Source: Dehalococcoidia bacterium
Lineage (GTDB): Bacteria > Chloroflexota > Dehalococcoidia > Lucifugimonadales > Australimonadaceae
Reading direction: 5' to 3'
Assembly (NCBI GenBank): GCA_022820645.1
Contig: JAJEFD010000009.1
Span: 186,001-250,000 of the forward strand
Length of the DNA: 64,000 nucleotides
A program made the translations under genes and the position numbers. Positions 42,404 to 51,059 of this stretch are shown here, one piece after another (within the stretch, counting starts at the first letter, position 1; the number at the start of each line of letters is the position of its first letter). The notes under the pieces were generated by a model. That model had not been told where the DNA came from. It saw only the letters and a list, made by a program, of their open reading frames with translations, and did no database searches.

Positions 42404-43206
42404 GGCGGGAGGCGGTCCTCCTGTCGCCCCCAGCCTGAGAACGGGCCAAGGTCGAGCGAAGCCAGCGCCTCCTCCTCGGAGCGCCCTTCCTCGAAACTAC
42501 GCTCGCCGTGCGCCGTGATGCGCTGCAGGCACTCGCGCATCTCGGCCATGTCGGCCCGCGTCCCCAGCGGTCCGTGCCCCGGCACCACGACGTCGCACTC
42601 GACCTGCACCGCGCGGTCGGCGGTGTTCGCCCACGCGAGCGGGAAGCCGTCGCGCGCGTTCGGGATGTACTGGTGGAAGGAGAGGTCGCCCGCGAACAGC
42701 ACGCCCTCCGTCGGCAGGTAGACGGCGATGTCGCCGCGCGTGTGCGCCCTGCCGAAGAACCGCAACTCGACGGGCCGCTCTCCGAGGTGGAGCGTGAGCG
42801 TGTCGCTGAACGTCAGATTGGGCGGCGTTTGCGGCAGGTCGCGCCACTCCTCGTAGATCGCGGGGTAGAGGTTGCGCAGGAACTCGCGGTGCGAGTCCCA
42901 CTCCATGGCGAGGTCTTCGCGGCAGGTGTCGTGTGCGACGATGGGCGCCTGCGGCATGAGCGCGTTGCCGAAGAGGTGGTCGCCGTGCCAGTGCGTGTTC
43001 ACGACGTAGCGCACCGGCTTGTCGGTCACGCGGCGCGCCTCAGCCAGCAGCCGCTCGGCGAGCGCGGGCGTCATGAGCGTGTCGATGATGACGACGCCCT
43101 CCTCCTCGACGAGGAAGCCCGCGTCCGTCGCGCCGCCCGCCTGGATGAAGGCGTACGCGCCGGGAGCGACCTCGATGGCGCCGGTCTGGTAGTCGCCTGA
43201 GGTCAT
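42355..43206 (-). CDS. MBL-fold metallohydrolase
   Basis: 283 residues. Zinc motif THWHGDH, FFGRAHTRGD, FAGDL and VVPGHGPLG: binuclear metallo-beta-lactamase fold, of the group annotated as quinoprotein relay system or cyclase-type hydrolases. Start ATG 43206 overlaps the LLM stop by 4 nt (ATGA). Product of the LLM reaction is a possible substrate (inference from coupling). Its 3' end is duplicated at 41539. Confidence 0.9.
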   Translation of the reverse strand: MTSGDYQTGAIEVAPGAYAFIQAGGATDAGFLVEEEGVVIIDTLMTPALAERLLAEARRVTDKPVRYVVNTHWHGDHLFGNALMPQAPIVAHDTCREDLAMEWDSHREFLRNLYPAIYEEWRDLPQTPPNLTFSDTLTLHLGERPVELRFFGRAHTRGDIAVYLPTEGVLFAGDLSFHQYIPNARDGFPLAWANTADRAVQVECDVVVPGHGPLGTRADMAEMRECLQRITAHGERSFEEGRSEEEALASLDLGPFSGWGRQEDRLPPLMSRLYRELRGEFDE

Positions 43207-44144
43207 GACCGCAACCCCGGCACGACCTTCGCGCTGAGCAGGTCGATGGTGCGCTGCACGTCGGCGAGGCTTCGCGCCTGCGGCAGGAAGACGAAGTGGC
43301 TGACGCCCGCCTCCGCGTACTCCGCGAGCGTCTCGGCGATGCGCTGCGGCTCGCCGGTGAGCGCGCCACGCTTCTCCGCGCCCGGCAGGTCCGGCTCGCT
43401 CCGCAGGTCGACGAGCACGCGGAGCGATAGCGAGACGGCGTTGTCGCCGCGCCCGTGGGAAGCCGCCTCCTCGTTCATGGTGCGATGCGCCTCCGCAAGC
43501 GCCTGCGGCGTCGTGCCGAACAGCGGCGGGAACCACGCGTCGCCGTAGCGGGCGGCGCGGCGCATGACCGGCTTCGTGTGGCCGCCCACCCAGATGGGCG
43601 GGTGCGGCGTCTGCGCGGGGTGCGGGTAGGACTCGACGCCGCGCACGTCGAAGAAGCGCCCCTCGAACCGCACCTCCTGCTCCGTCCACGCTGCGCGCAC
43701 GAGTTGCAGGCTCTCGTCGAGCACGGCGCCGCGCCGGTCGAAGTCGAGGCCGAGCGCTTCGAACTCCTCGCGCAGCCAGCCCGCCGCGACGCCGAGGATG
43801 CTGCGTCCCCCGGAGAGCACGTCCAGCGTAGCCGTCGTCTTCGCGGCGGCGAGGGGATGGCGCAGCGGCAGCAGCGTTACAGCGGTGCCAAGCTTCACCC
43901 GGGACGTGAACCCCGCGACCCAGGCGAGCGTCGTGAACTGGTCGAGGAAGGGCAGGCCGGGCGCGATGAGGAACTCGCCGTCCGCGCTGTAGGGGTAGGT
44001 GGAGGTGTGGCTGGTCGGCAGCACGACGTGGTCGGCGGCCCAGACCGAGTCGAGGCCGGACGCCTCGGCCTGCTCGGCGACGAGCCGCACGGCTGAGGGG
44101 TCGTCCATGCCGATGGTGGGGAGCGACACCCCGAACTCGATCAT
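43203..44144 (-). CDS. LLM-class flavin/F420 oxidoreductase
   Basis: 313 residues. IEFGVSLPTIG opening, AEASGLDSVWAADHVVLP, TTATLDVLSGGRSILGVAAGW, PIWVGGHTKPVMRRAARYGDAW. The GVAAGW and WVGG segments are common in F420-dependent LLM enzymes, though FMN use cannot be excluded. ATG 44144 or 44153. First gene of a coupled pair with the MBL hydrolase. Confidence 0.9.
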   Translation of the reverse strand: MIEFGVSLPTIGMDDPSAVRLVAEQAEASGLDSVWAADHVVLPTSHTSTYPYSADGEFLIAPGLPFLDQFTTLAWVAGFTSRVKLGTAVTLLPLRHPLAAAKTTATLDVLSGGRSILGVAAGWLREEFEALGLDFDRRGAVLDESLQLVRAAWTEQEVRFEGRFFDVRGVESYPHPAQTPHPPIWVGGHTKPVMRRAARYGDAWFPPLFGTTPQALAEAHRTMNEEAASHGRGDNAVSLSLRVLVDLRSEPDLPGAEKRGALTGEPQRIAETLAEYAEAGVSHFVFLPQARSLADVQRTIDLLSAKVVPGLRS

Positions 44145-44219
44145 GCAGTGCATGGTACAGGAGAAGGCGGGAGGCGCGTATACTTGCCGCCGCATACTGG
44201 ACGGCACGGAGGCTGACCG

Positions 44220-44951
44220 ATGGCGCTCGATACCAGGGAGTTTCTCGCGGAGATGCAGCAGTTGCAGGAGCGGAAGCACAGCCGCAAGCACCCGCTGTTC
44301 GAGATGATCGAGGAGGGGCGGCTCACCCGACCACAGCTCAACGGCTTCATCAAGCAGTTCTACCTGCTCTTCCCCAAGCCGTTCCCGAAGCCCATCGCGG
44401 CGATGTTCGCGCGCGCTCCGCAGGACACGGAGCTCGAGCGGATGTGGTTCGAGAACCTGTCGGAAGAGGCGGAGGGGGGCGAGACCGGCACGGCGGGGCA
44501 CAAGGAGCTGTACATCCGCTTTGCGGAGGCCGCCGGCATCCCGCGCGACGAGCTCAACGCGACCCAGCCGCTGCCCGAGACGCGCGGCCTGCTGAACTGG
44601 CGGGAGCTGCTCATCGGCCAGCGCTCCTGGCTGGAGCTGTACGCGTCGCAGGGGTTGGCGCTGGAGGGCACGGCCAGTGGTCGGATGCATCGCGTGGTCA
44701 ATGGTCTCGTCAACCACTACGGCTTCGAGCGCAACAGCGACGACATCCTGTACTGGACGCTCCACATGTCGGTCGACGAGGAGCACATGAAGGTGGGCCC
44801 GTACGTCATCGAGAAGTACGCGGTGAGCGATCTCGAGCAGCAGTCCGTGCGCGAGTCGCTGAACGCGACGCTCGACGTGTTCTGGCTGGTCTACGACGGC
44901 ATTGTGCGCGCGTTCGTGGACGAGGACCCGCTGTATGAGGAGTGGCGGTAG
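44220..44951 (+). CDS. TenA/PqqC-like heme-oxygenase-fold (iron-containing redox) protein
   Basis: 243 residues, all helical. HPLFEMIEEGRLTRPQLNGFIKQFY, then EEAEGGETGTAGHKELYIRF and SVDEEHMKVG hold the Glu/Asp/His set used by heme-oxygenase-like diiron oxidases (HDOs) and PqqC-like proteins. Substrate unknown. Divergent from the LLM gene at 44144. Confidence 0.78.
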   Translation: MALDTREFLAEMQQLQERKHSRKHPLFEMIEEGRLTRPQLNGFIKQFYLLFPKPFPKPIAAMFARAPQDTELERMWFENLSEEAEGGETGTAGHKELYIRFAEAAGIPRDELNATQPLPETRGLLNWRELLIGQRSWLELYASQGLALEGTASGRMHRVVNGLVNHYGFERNSDDILYWTLHMSVDEEHMKVGPYVIEKYAVSDLEQQSVRESLNATLDVFWLVYDGIVRAFVDEDPLYEEWR

Positions 44952-44985
44952 GGGGCAGCCCGTCCGCGCGGGTCTGCTCGCCCCG

Positions 44986-45207
44986 TTACCGTGACGCGGT
45001 GGGCCTGATGCCGGCGGGGTACCTGGCGACCACCTGGGACCATTCGCAGGTGGCGCACTCGAACACCAACTCGACCCAGAGCGTGTCCTCCCAGTCGAGG
45101 AGTTGCCGGGGCTCGGTTTCGCGCTGGGTGACGGTAGTGTCTCCGCAACGAGGACAAGCATAGGCGATGACCGGTCGGGGTCCCGTCGGTGTGGTCGGAT
45201 TCCTCAT
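44986..45207 (-). CDS. Small zinc-ribbon protein
   Basis: 73 residues. CPRC (18-21) and CATC (51-54) make one four-cysteine zinc ribbon. 23 nt after the stop of the first Rieske oxygenase on the same strand, so probably co-transcribed. No known family; too short for a classic ferredoxin. Confidence 0.65.
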   Translation of the reverse strand: MRNPTTPTGPRPVIAYACPRCGDTTVTQRETEPRQLLDWEDTLWVELVFECATCEWSQVVARYPAGIRPTASR

Positions 45208-45230
45208 ACTGGGCGTCCCTGTTTCGCCGA

Positions 45231-46574
45231 TCAGCGCACCGCGCCGTAGGCCTCTTCGACGCGCCGGTGGAGTTCCTGCACGAGCTCGTTGGCGGGAGCG
45301 TACCGGCCCACGTCGTCGCGCCAGTAGCCGCGATGGTACTGCTCGCGGTAGCCGCCGATCCTGCTGCCGATGCGCCGAAGGGCCTCTTCTTCGTCTCGGT
45401 AGCGGACCTGCGCGACGATCTCCTCCATGCGGTCCGGGTCGCGGAACACGTTGAGGGGGTCGCCGCCGTCTTCCACGATGCGCATGTTCTCCTCCAACTG
45501 ACGCCGGAGGAAGACGATGGGGATGTCGGTGCGGCCGAGGTTCTCGGCGGTGCGGTCCGTTATGGCGCCTTGCGACCACCACGCGATCATGTCCTGGGTG
45601 AAGGTGTGGTCGAGGATGGCCTTTCCCTGCCTGTCCCAGAGAGGTACCTCATAGAAGGGCACGATGTCCTGCCGGGGCGTGTCGACGCCCTTCGGTGCGG
45701 CGGCTATCTCGTAGTGGATGTAATAGGTGCTGGTGTCGTCGATCGGGACGCGCACCTGGGTCCTGTTGTACATAGTGTTGCCGATCTCGCCGCCGGTCAT
45801 GACCGGGAAGATGACGGTCGAGTGTCCGGCCTCCCCGTCGAAGTCGGCGCCGAGTGCCCTGGAGTAGGTGATGCCCTTCTCCATGCCGTACGGAGTGGGC
45901 CGCGCGTAGAGCCCTTCTATGCCGATGCCGGAGCGGATGGAAGTGAAGGCTCGGTGCGTCTGTTCGTCCGGCACCCGGTCCTCCAGCAGTCCGTCTTTCT
46001 CCAGCGCGTACTTGAAGAGCTCGCCGTGCAGCCACGGGTTGTGAGCGGGGTCTCCCGTGTTCTCCCAGCTCTGCAGCCAGTTGCAGGGCAGGACCGTGCA
46101 CGCAATCTGGCGGATGGCGTTGGGCCACACGAAGACGGGCCAGGGTGGCAGTAAGGGCGCCGGTTCGGGGCCGAGGTAGGCCCAGATGAGGCCGCCCATC
46201 TCCCGGGTCGGGTAACCCTTGAGCTTGATGCGGCTGGTGAAGACGTTGTCGCGTGCCTCCAGTGGGGTATCGAGGCATCGCCCGTCGGTTTCGTAGAGCC
46301 AGCCGTGGTACGAGCAGCGCAACCCGTCTTCGTCCGGGATACCCCACTCCAAACCCATCGAACGGTGGGCGCACTTGTCCCCGATGAGCCCGACCTCTCC
46401 GTTCAGTGTACGAAAGAGCACTAGGTCTTCGCCCAGCAGGCGCACCTTCATCACCGGTTCGGAGAGGAGTTGGGCGTAGGGTCTGAGCGGCAGCCAGTAG
46501 CGGCGTAGCAATTCGCCGCCCGGAGTCCCCGGGCCCACCCGAGCCAACCGCTCATTGGTTTCCGCCGTGAGCAT
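45231..46574 (-). CDS. Rieske oxygenase large subunit (1 of 3)
   Basis: 447 residues. Rieske 2Fe-2S site CAHRSMG then CSYHGW; mononuclear iron site in ENTGDPAHNPWLHG (D-x2-H-x4-H). Opening VGPGTPGGELLRRYWLP is that of phthalate 4,5-dioxygenase/LigXa-type enzymes. It hydroxylates or demethylates an aromatic or related substrate with O2. ATG 46574 with AGGAGG upstream. Downstream of two paralogues on the same strand. No ferredoxin or reductase gene adjoins. Confidence 0.92.
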   Translation of the reverse strand: MLTAETNERLARVGPGTPGGELLRRYWLPLRPYAQLLSEPVMKVRLLGEDLVLFRTLNGEVGLIGDKCAHRSMGLEWGIPDEDGLRCSYHGWLYETDGRCLDTPLEARDNVFTSRIKLKGYPTREMGGLIWAYLGPEPAPLLPPWPVFVWPNAIRQIACTVLPCNWLQSWENTGDPAHNPWLHGELFKYALEKDGLLEDRVPDEQTHRAFTSIRSGIGIEGLYARPTPYGMEKGITYSRALGADFDGEAGHSTVIFPVMTGGEIGNTMYNRTQVRVPIDDTSTYYIHYEIAAAPKGVDTPRQDIVPFYEVPLWDRQGKAILDHTFTQDMIAWWSQGAITDRTAENLGRTDIPIVFLRRQLEENMRIVEDGGDPLNVFRDPDRMEEIVAQVRYRDEEEALRRIGSRIGGYREQYHRGYWRDDVGRYAPANELVQELHRRVEEAYGAVR

Positions 46575-46599
46575 GTCGGCATCCTCCTGGCTTGGCCCC

Positions 46600-47766
46600 C
46601 TATGCCCGGACGGCGCCCCAGCGGTGGGTCGGCTGCTTCTGCCAGACGTCCTCGTCGATGTTGGTGTCGACGATGGGGTGGTCCGGGTCGCGGATGACGC
46701 CCATCGGGTCCTCGCCGCGGGCGACGCGCTCCATCTGCTCGAACATCGTGCGCCGCAGCAGGACGACGCCCCGGTCCGAGTACGAGAGGTGCTCGACCGA
46801 GCGGTCGGTGATGGGGCCCTGCGTCTCCCAGGCCATGTGGTCCTGCGAGAGCACGGAGCGGCGGTCGTACCACGCCTCCGGGTGGCTCTTGTCCGCGGGC
46901 TCCTTGTACGGCTCGATGTACTCGACGGGCGGGTCCCACGTGGTCTCGTCGGGCTGGCCGTCCTCGTTGAGCCAGAAGTTGATGTGGACGTGCCAGGTGT
47001 GCTCGTCGTCTATCGGCGTGCGGAACTGGGTGCTCGGCCCCTGCCGGAGGATGGAGGGGAAGAGGACGGGGTGCTCGTCCACGACGCCGTTGGTGTAGGT
47101 GCGCTTCTTCATCATGCCGTAGCTGGTGGTGTAGAACTCGAATGTTTCCACGTCGTCGGTGAAGCCGCGCGTCGTGTTCACGGGCTCGCGCTGGCCGCGC
47201 GCGTAGTACTCCTGGTGGAGTATCTGCAGGTGCGCCGGGTCCATGGAGTTCTCCATGGCCTGGAACCAGTTGCAGTCCAGCACGGGGTGGAGGTTTATCT
47301 TGCGGCGTCCGTCCTCCCGGACGAGCGTGTCGAACGGCGTGAAGACAGGCGCGGGTTTCGGGCCCATGTACGCCCAGACGACGCCGAGGTAGACCATGCA
47401 GTCGTAGGCGGGCTGCTTCACGGAGCGCATGATCGCCTCATTCTTCTCGGGCGGCGTCTCCAGGATGTTGCCCTCGGTGTCGTAGAGCCAGCCGTGGTAA
47501 GCGCAGGAGATGCCGCGCTCCTCGACGCGACCGTAGACGAGCGACGCGCTGCGGTGCGCGCAGTGGTCGGCGAGCAGCCCCCAGCGCCCGGACTTGTCCT
47601 TGAAGATGACGAGGTCCTCGCCCAGGATGCGGACGGCCTTCGTCGGGCGCTCGTCTGTGACCTCGGACGCGATGGCGATGGGGTGCCAGTAGCGGCGCAG
47701 CAGTTCACCCGCAGGCGTGCCTGGGCCGACTCGCGTGAGCTTCTCGTTGTCCTCTTTCGTCAGCAT
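46600..47766 (-). CDS. Rieske oxygenase large subunit (2 of 3)
   Basis: 388 residues. CAHRSASL and CAYHGW Rieske ligands; iron site ENSMDPAHLQILH. VGPGTPAGELLRRYWHPIA shared with both neighbours. Shorter in the C-terminal domain than its paralogues, so substrate probably differs. ATG 47766 with GGGAGGA upstream. Confidence 0.92.
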   Translation of the reverse strand: MLTKEDNEKLTRVGPGTPAGELLRRYWHPIAIASEVTDERPTKAVRILGEDLVIFKDKSGRWGLLADHCAHRSASLVYGRVEERGISCAYHGWLYDTEGNILETPPEKNEAIMRSVKQPAYDCMVYLGVVWAYMGPKPAPVFTPFDTLVREDGRRKINLHPVLDCNWFQAMENSMDPAHLQILHQEYYARGQREPVNTTRGFTDDVETFEFYTTSYGMMKKRTYTNGVVDEHPVLFPSILRQGPSTQFRTPIDDEHTWHVHINFWLNEDGQPDETTWDPPVEYIEPYKEPADKSHPEAWYDRRSVLSQDHMAWETQGPITDRSVEHLSYSDRGVVLLRRTMFEQMERVARGEDPMGVIRDPDHPIVDTNIDEDVWQKQPTHRWGAVRA

Positions 47767-47789
47767 GATGCGTTCCTCCCTGCGTTCGG

Positions 47790-49160
47790 CTAGACGTTCT
47801 GTCCCACCATCTTGCGGCGCTCGATGGAGTCTGCGCCGCCCTCGACACCGCGCTGGTTCAGGATGGGGCTGTACTTGCTCGCCATGCCCTGGCGCCGGAT
47901 GCCCTTGTCCCCTTCGCCGCGCTCCTGGTACTGCTCGTTCCGGCGGGACTTGTGCTCCGTGTCCATGCCCAGATAGACGTTGGTCGCCGGGTCGCGGAAC
48001 GTGTTGATGGGGTCGCCACCGTCCTCGACGATGCGGATGTTCTCCTCCAGCATGCGCCGGAACATGATGATGCCCTTGTCCGAGCGTCCGAGCGATTCCT
48101 TCGTACGGTCTGCTATGGACCCCTGCGTGATCCACGCGGCGACGTCCTGCGCCGAGTTGGAGTCGAGTATCTCGAAGCGGACGCGGCCGTCCTCGGCGAG
48201 CTGGATGAGCGGCGGGAAGAAGAGGGGCACGTCCTCGTCGCGCTGGTCGGGGTCGTCCGGCGACAGCTTCGGGTGACACATCACCCACCAGTGGCCCGTG
48301 TGGGTGTCGTCGAGCGGTACGCGGATCTGGAACGACGGGCCGACGCCCGCGCCCATGCCGCCGCCGCGCCTGCCGTCCCACGTGTCGATGGCGGTGCCGC
48401 TGCCGCCCTGGCGGAGGAAGTACGGGAACACGATGGGGTGTCCCTGCGCCCACTCGCCGTCGTCGTAGCTGCCGCCCTTCACGAGCCTGCGCTTGTAGAT
48501 GCCGTACTGGAACTTGTCGAAGCCGATGCGCTCGTTCTCGTAGCGCTTGCGCACCTTGTCGCCCTCGCCGCGCATCTCCAGGATGTAGTTCGCCCACTCG
48601 CCGTGCAGCCACTCGGAGTGCACCGGGTCGAGCGAGTTCTCCTGGCACTGCAGCCAGTTGCTCGGCAATTCCGTGTAGCCGATGTCCCGCACGACGTTGT
48701 CGAGCGCGAACACGTCCCAGTTGGGCAGGAGCGGCACCGGGGCCGGGCCGAGGTAAGCGAAGATGAGGCCCGCCTTGACCTGCAGCGGGTACGCCTTGAT
48801 GCGCACCTTGTCCTTGAAGCGGTTGTCCGGAGCCTCGGTCTCCTCGTAGGGCTGCTCGAGGCAGCGGCCCGTCTCGTCGAACATCCAGCCGTGGTACGGG
48901 CAGCGGATGCCGTCGTCGGTCGGGATGCCATACACCATGCCCATGCGGCGGTGCGGGCAGTAGTTGTCCACGAGACCGAAGACGCCCTGCTTGCTCTTGT
49001 AGAGGATGAGGTCCTCGCCGAGCAAGGTGATGGGTTTGGTGGAGCGGTCGTTCATCATGGCGACGGCGGCGATGGGGTGCCAGTAGCGGCGCATCAGTTC
49101 GCCGGTCGGGGTGCCGGGGCCGACCCGGGTCAGGCGGTCGTTCTGTTCAGCAGTCAGCAT
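47790..49160 (-). CDS. Rieske oxygenase large subunit (3 of 3)
   Basis: 456 residues. CPHRRMG and CPYHGW Rieske ligands; iron site ENSLDPVHSEWLHG. First of the three tandem Rieske genes and 40 nt after the amidohydrolase stop. A glycine-rich insert (RRGGGMGAGVGP) lies in the catalytic domain. ATG 49160 with GGGAGGA upstream. Confidence 0.92.
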   Translation of the reverse strand: MLTAEQNDRLTRVGPGTPTGELMRRYWHPIAAVAMMNDRSTKPITLLGEDLILYKSKQGVFGLVDNYCPHRRMGMVYGIPTDDGIRCPYHGWMFDETGRCLEQPYEETEAPDNRFKDKVRIKAYPLQVKAGLIFAYLGPAPVPLLPNWDVFALDNVVRDIGYTELPSNWLQCQENSLDPVHSEWLHGEWANYILEMRGEGDKVRKRYENERIGFDKFQYGIYKRRLVKGGSYDDGEWAQGHPIVFPYFLRQGGSGTAIDTWDGRRGGGMGAGVGPSFQIRVPLDDTHTGHWWVMCHPKLSPDDPDQRDEDVPLFFPPLIQLAEDGRVRFEILDSNSAQDVAAWITQGSIADRTKESLGRSDKGIIMFRRMLEENIRIVEDGGDPINTFRDPATNVYLGMDTEHKSRRNEQYQERGEGDKGIRRQGMASKYSPILNQRGVEGGADSIERRKMVGQNV

Positions 49161-49200
49161 CGGTGTTCCTCCCTGGGTTGAGGTTGCTTCGGTTGCTTTC

Positions 49201-50295
49201 CTATCCGGCGGTCCCGGCGAGCACCGGGGACTCGACGGTGATGCCGTAGAAGTCGAGAGCGTTCTGCCCCATGATGTCGTCGATGACACCCGGCGCGAGG
49301 CCGCCCTCCTCCCTGATGATGCGCATCGCTTCGATCTCGCTCGACTGGTCCTGGTGGCCGTAGTCGGTGCCGATGAGGATGTGGCGGTGGTTCACGTACT
49401 TCAGCACGTCCACGAGGTTGTCGTCGGTCTGGGCGGTGACCCAGATGTTGTACGCGCCGAGCACGTCCTCCTCCAGTTCACGGCCCCGCGTCTCCAGCCT
49501 GCGGCGCAGGTCGTGGATGACGTAGGGCAGCCACTGGCTGCTCGCCTCGATGTAGCCCCAGCGCAGGGTTGGGAACTTCTTGGGCGTGCCAGTGGTGATG
49601 AGCTGGTGAAAGCTTGCGACGGACATGAGGCGCAGGCCGCCGAACGTTCCGCCGATGCCGTCGTTGGCCATGAGGTTGCGGATGTAGGAGTTGGAGCTGC
49701 CGATGTGGATGGCGATGGGCTGGTTCAGCCGAGCCGCCTCCTCGTAGACGGGGTAGAAGTACTCGTCTATCAGCAGCCGCTCGTCCTCGATGGCGCGCAT
49801 CGTGACGCCGCAGGCGCCGTGCTCGGCTGACCACCGCAACTGCTCCAACGCCTCGTCCATCGTGGCGAGCGGGAGGATGGACGTCCAGCGGAGCCGTCCC
49901 TTGCTCTGCTCCCAGATGTCGGCGAGCCAGCGGTTGTAGCTCTTGGCGAGCGCGATCTCCGTGTCTGGGTTCTCGCACATGCGCCCGATGTACATGGTGG
50001 GGTAGAGCACCTGCACGTCGATGCCCAACTCATCCATGTGAGCGATGCGTCCCGGGATGTCCTCCATGTAGCGCTTGGCGTCGTCTGTCACCATGTTGCG
50101 CTTCACTTTGTCGGAGAGCCCGAACGCGGCGACAGGGCCTCTTGCGCGGCCGCGTATCTCGCCGTCTATCTTCCAGAACTTCCCGCCGTTGCCGTCGTCC
50201 ACGATCTGCGGGCGGTACTTCTCGTCCCCAGGGTCCATGTAGTCCCAGGTCTGCTCCGTCTCTACGACGTGCGCGTCAGAGTCGATAACCGGCAT
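49201..50295 (-). CDS. Amidohydrolase family 2 (TIM-barrel) protein
   Basis: 364 residues. DSDAHVVE near the start, QPIAIHIGSSNS, and IGTDYGH with the late catalytic Asp: the amidohydrolase-2 group that includes decarboxylases such as ACMSD and o-pyrocatechuate decarboxylase. First gene of the amidohydrolase plus three Rieske operon; this fits ring-cleavage or decarboxylation in aromatic catabolism. ATG 50295 with AAGGAGG. Confidence 0.9.
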   Translation of the reverse strand: MPVIDSDAHVVETEQTWDYMDPGDEKYRPQIVDDGNGGKFWKIDGEIRGRARGPVAAFGLSDKVKRNMVTDDAKRYMEDIPGRIAHMDELGIDVQVLYPTMYIGRMCENPDTEIALAKSYNRWLADIWEQSKGRLRWTSILPLATMDEALEQLRWSAEHGACGVTMRAIEDERLLIDEYFYPVYEEAARLNQPIAIHIGSSNSYIRNLMANDGIGGTFGGLRLMSVASFHQLITTGTPKKFPTLRWGYIEASSQWLPYVIHDLRRRLETRGRELEEDVLGAYNIWVTAQTDDNLVDVLKYVNHRHILIGTDYGHQDQSSEIEAMRIIREEGGLAPGVIDDIMGQNALDFYGITVESPVLAGTAG

Positions 50296-50467
50296 GACTG
50301 GCCTCCTTGCCGTTCGGCCGTTCAAGGCGTCCACCCTTCGGAGCGGGCATGCATACTTCGACAGATGGGAAACTAGCACCGCACGGACTGAGTGTCAAAG
50401 CATGCGCGCATGCGCGCGGAGTCCTGCGGCCTACAATGCGCACATCAGCGACCCAGGAGGCTGCGCC

Positions 50468-51055
50468 ATGCTCGAACTGCCCGCACGGGAGACGCTTGCA
50501 TACGTCTGTCACGACATGCAGAACGACTACCTGAAGGAGGGAGGACGGACGCCCGAGGCGGGGCGCAACCCGCGCACGCCGCAACTCATCGAGAACCACG
50601 TCCGTCTGCTATCGGCAGCGCGCGCCGCCGGTCTGCCTGTCTTCTTCACCGGCCACTTCCTGCGCGAGGACTACCTGGACGCCGCGCGGCACGGACGCGC
50701 CCGCTCGCTGGGCTCGCTGCGCGACGGCACGTGGGGCGCGGAGGTCATCGACGAGCTTGCGCCGCTGCCGGGCGAGTTCCTCATCCGCAAGGGCGGCGGG
50801 ATGAGCGCGTTCACGGGTACGGCGTTGGAGAAGTGGCTGCGGCGCCTTGGCGTCTCGACGCTCATCGTGGCGGGCATCGCCACGCAGGCAGGCGTCGAGA
50901 GCACGGTGCGGGACGCCCGCGAGCGGGACTTCGACAGCATCGTCGTCGGCGACGCTTGCGACGGGCGCACCGAGAACCACGAGGCGTCGCTGCTGAACAT
51001 GGGCACGTTCGCGCAGGTCGTATCGACGGAGGAGGTCGTCGCGGCGCTCGGTTGA
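50468..51055 (+). CDS. Isochorismatase-like protein lacking the catalytic Cys
   Basis: 195 residues of the cysteine hydrolase fold. Asp16 (HDMQND) and Lys108 (IRKGGG) of the triad are present, but the GxxTxxCV motif reads GIATQAGVEST with Gly142 where Cys is expected. Isochorismatase itself also lacks Cys yet is active, so function as a hydrolase is not excluded. ATG 50468 with AGGAGG. Divergent from the amidohydrolase gene. Confidence 0.85.
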   Translation: MLELPARETLAYVCHDMQNDYLKEGGRTPEAGRNPRTPQLIENHVRLLSAARAAGLPVFFTGHFLREDYLDAARHGRARSLGSLRDGTWGAEVIDELAPLPGEFLIRKGGGMSAFTGTALEKWLRRLGVSTLIVAGIATQAGVESTVRDARERDFDSIVVGDACDGRTENHEASLLNMGTFAQVVSTEEVVAALG

Positions 51056-51059
51056 GCGG

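Noticed and set aside
46555-49181. Long plus-strand frames opposite the Rieske genes
   Set aside because: Shadow frames; the minus-strand proteins have complete metal-binding motifs and ribosome sites.
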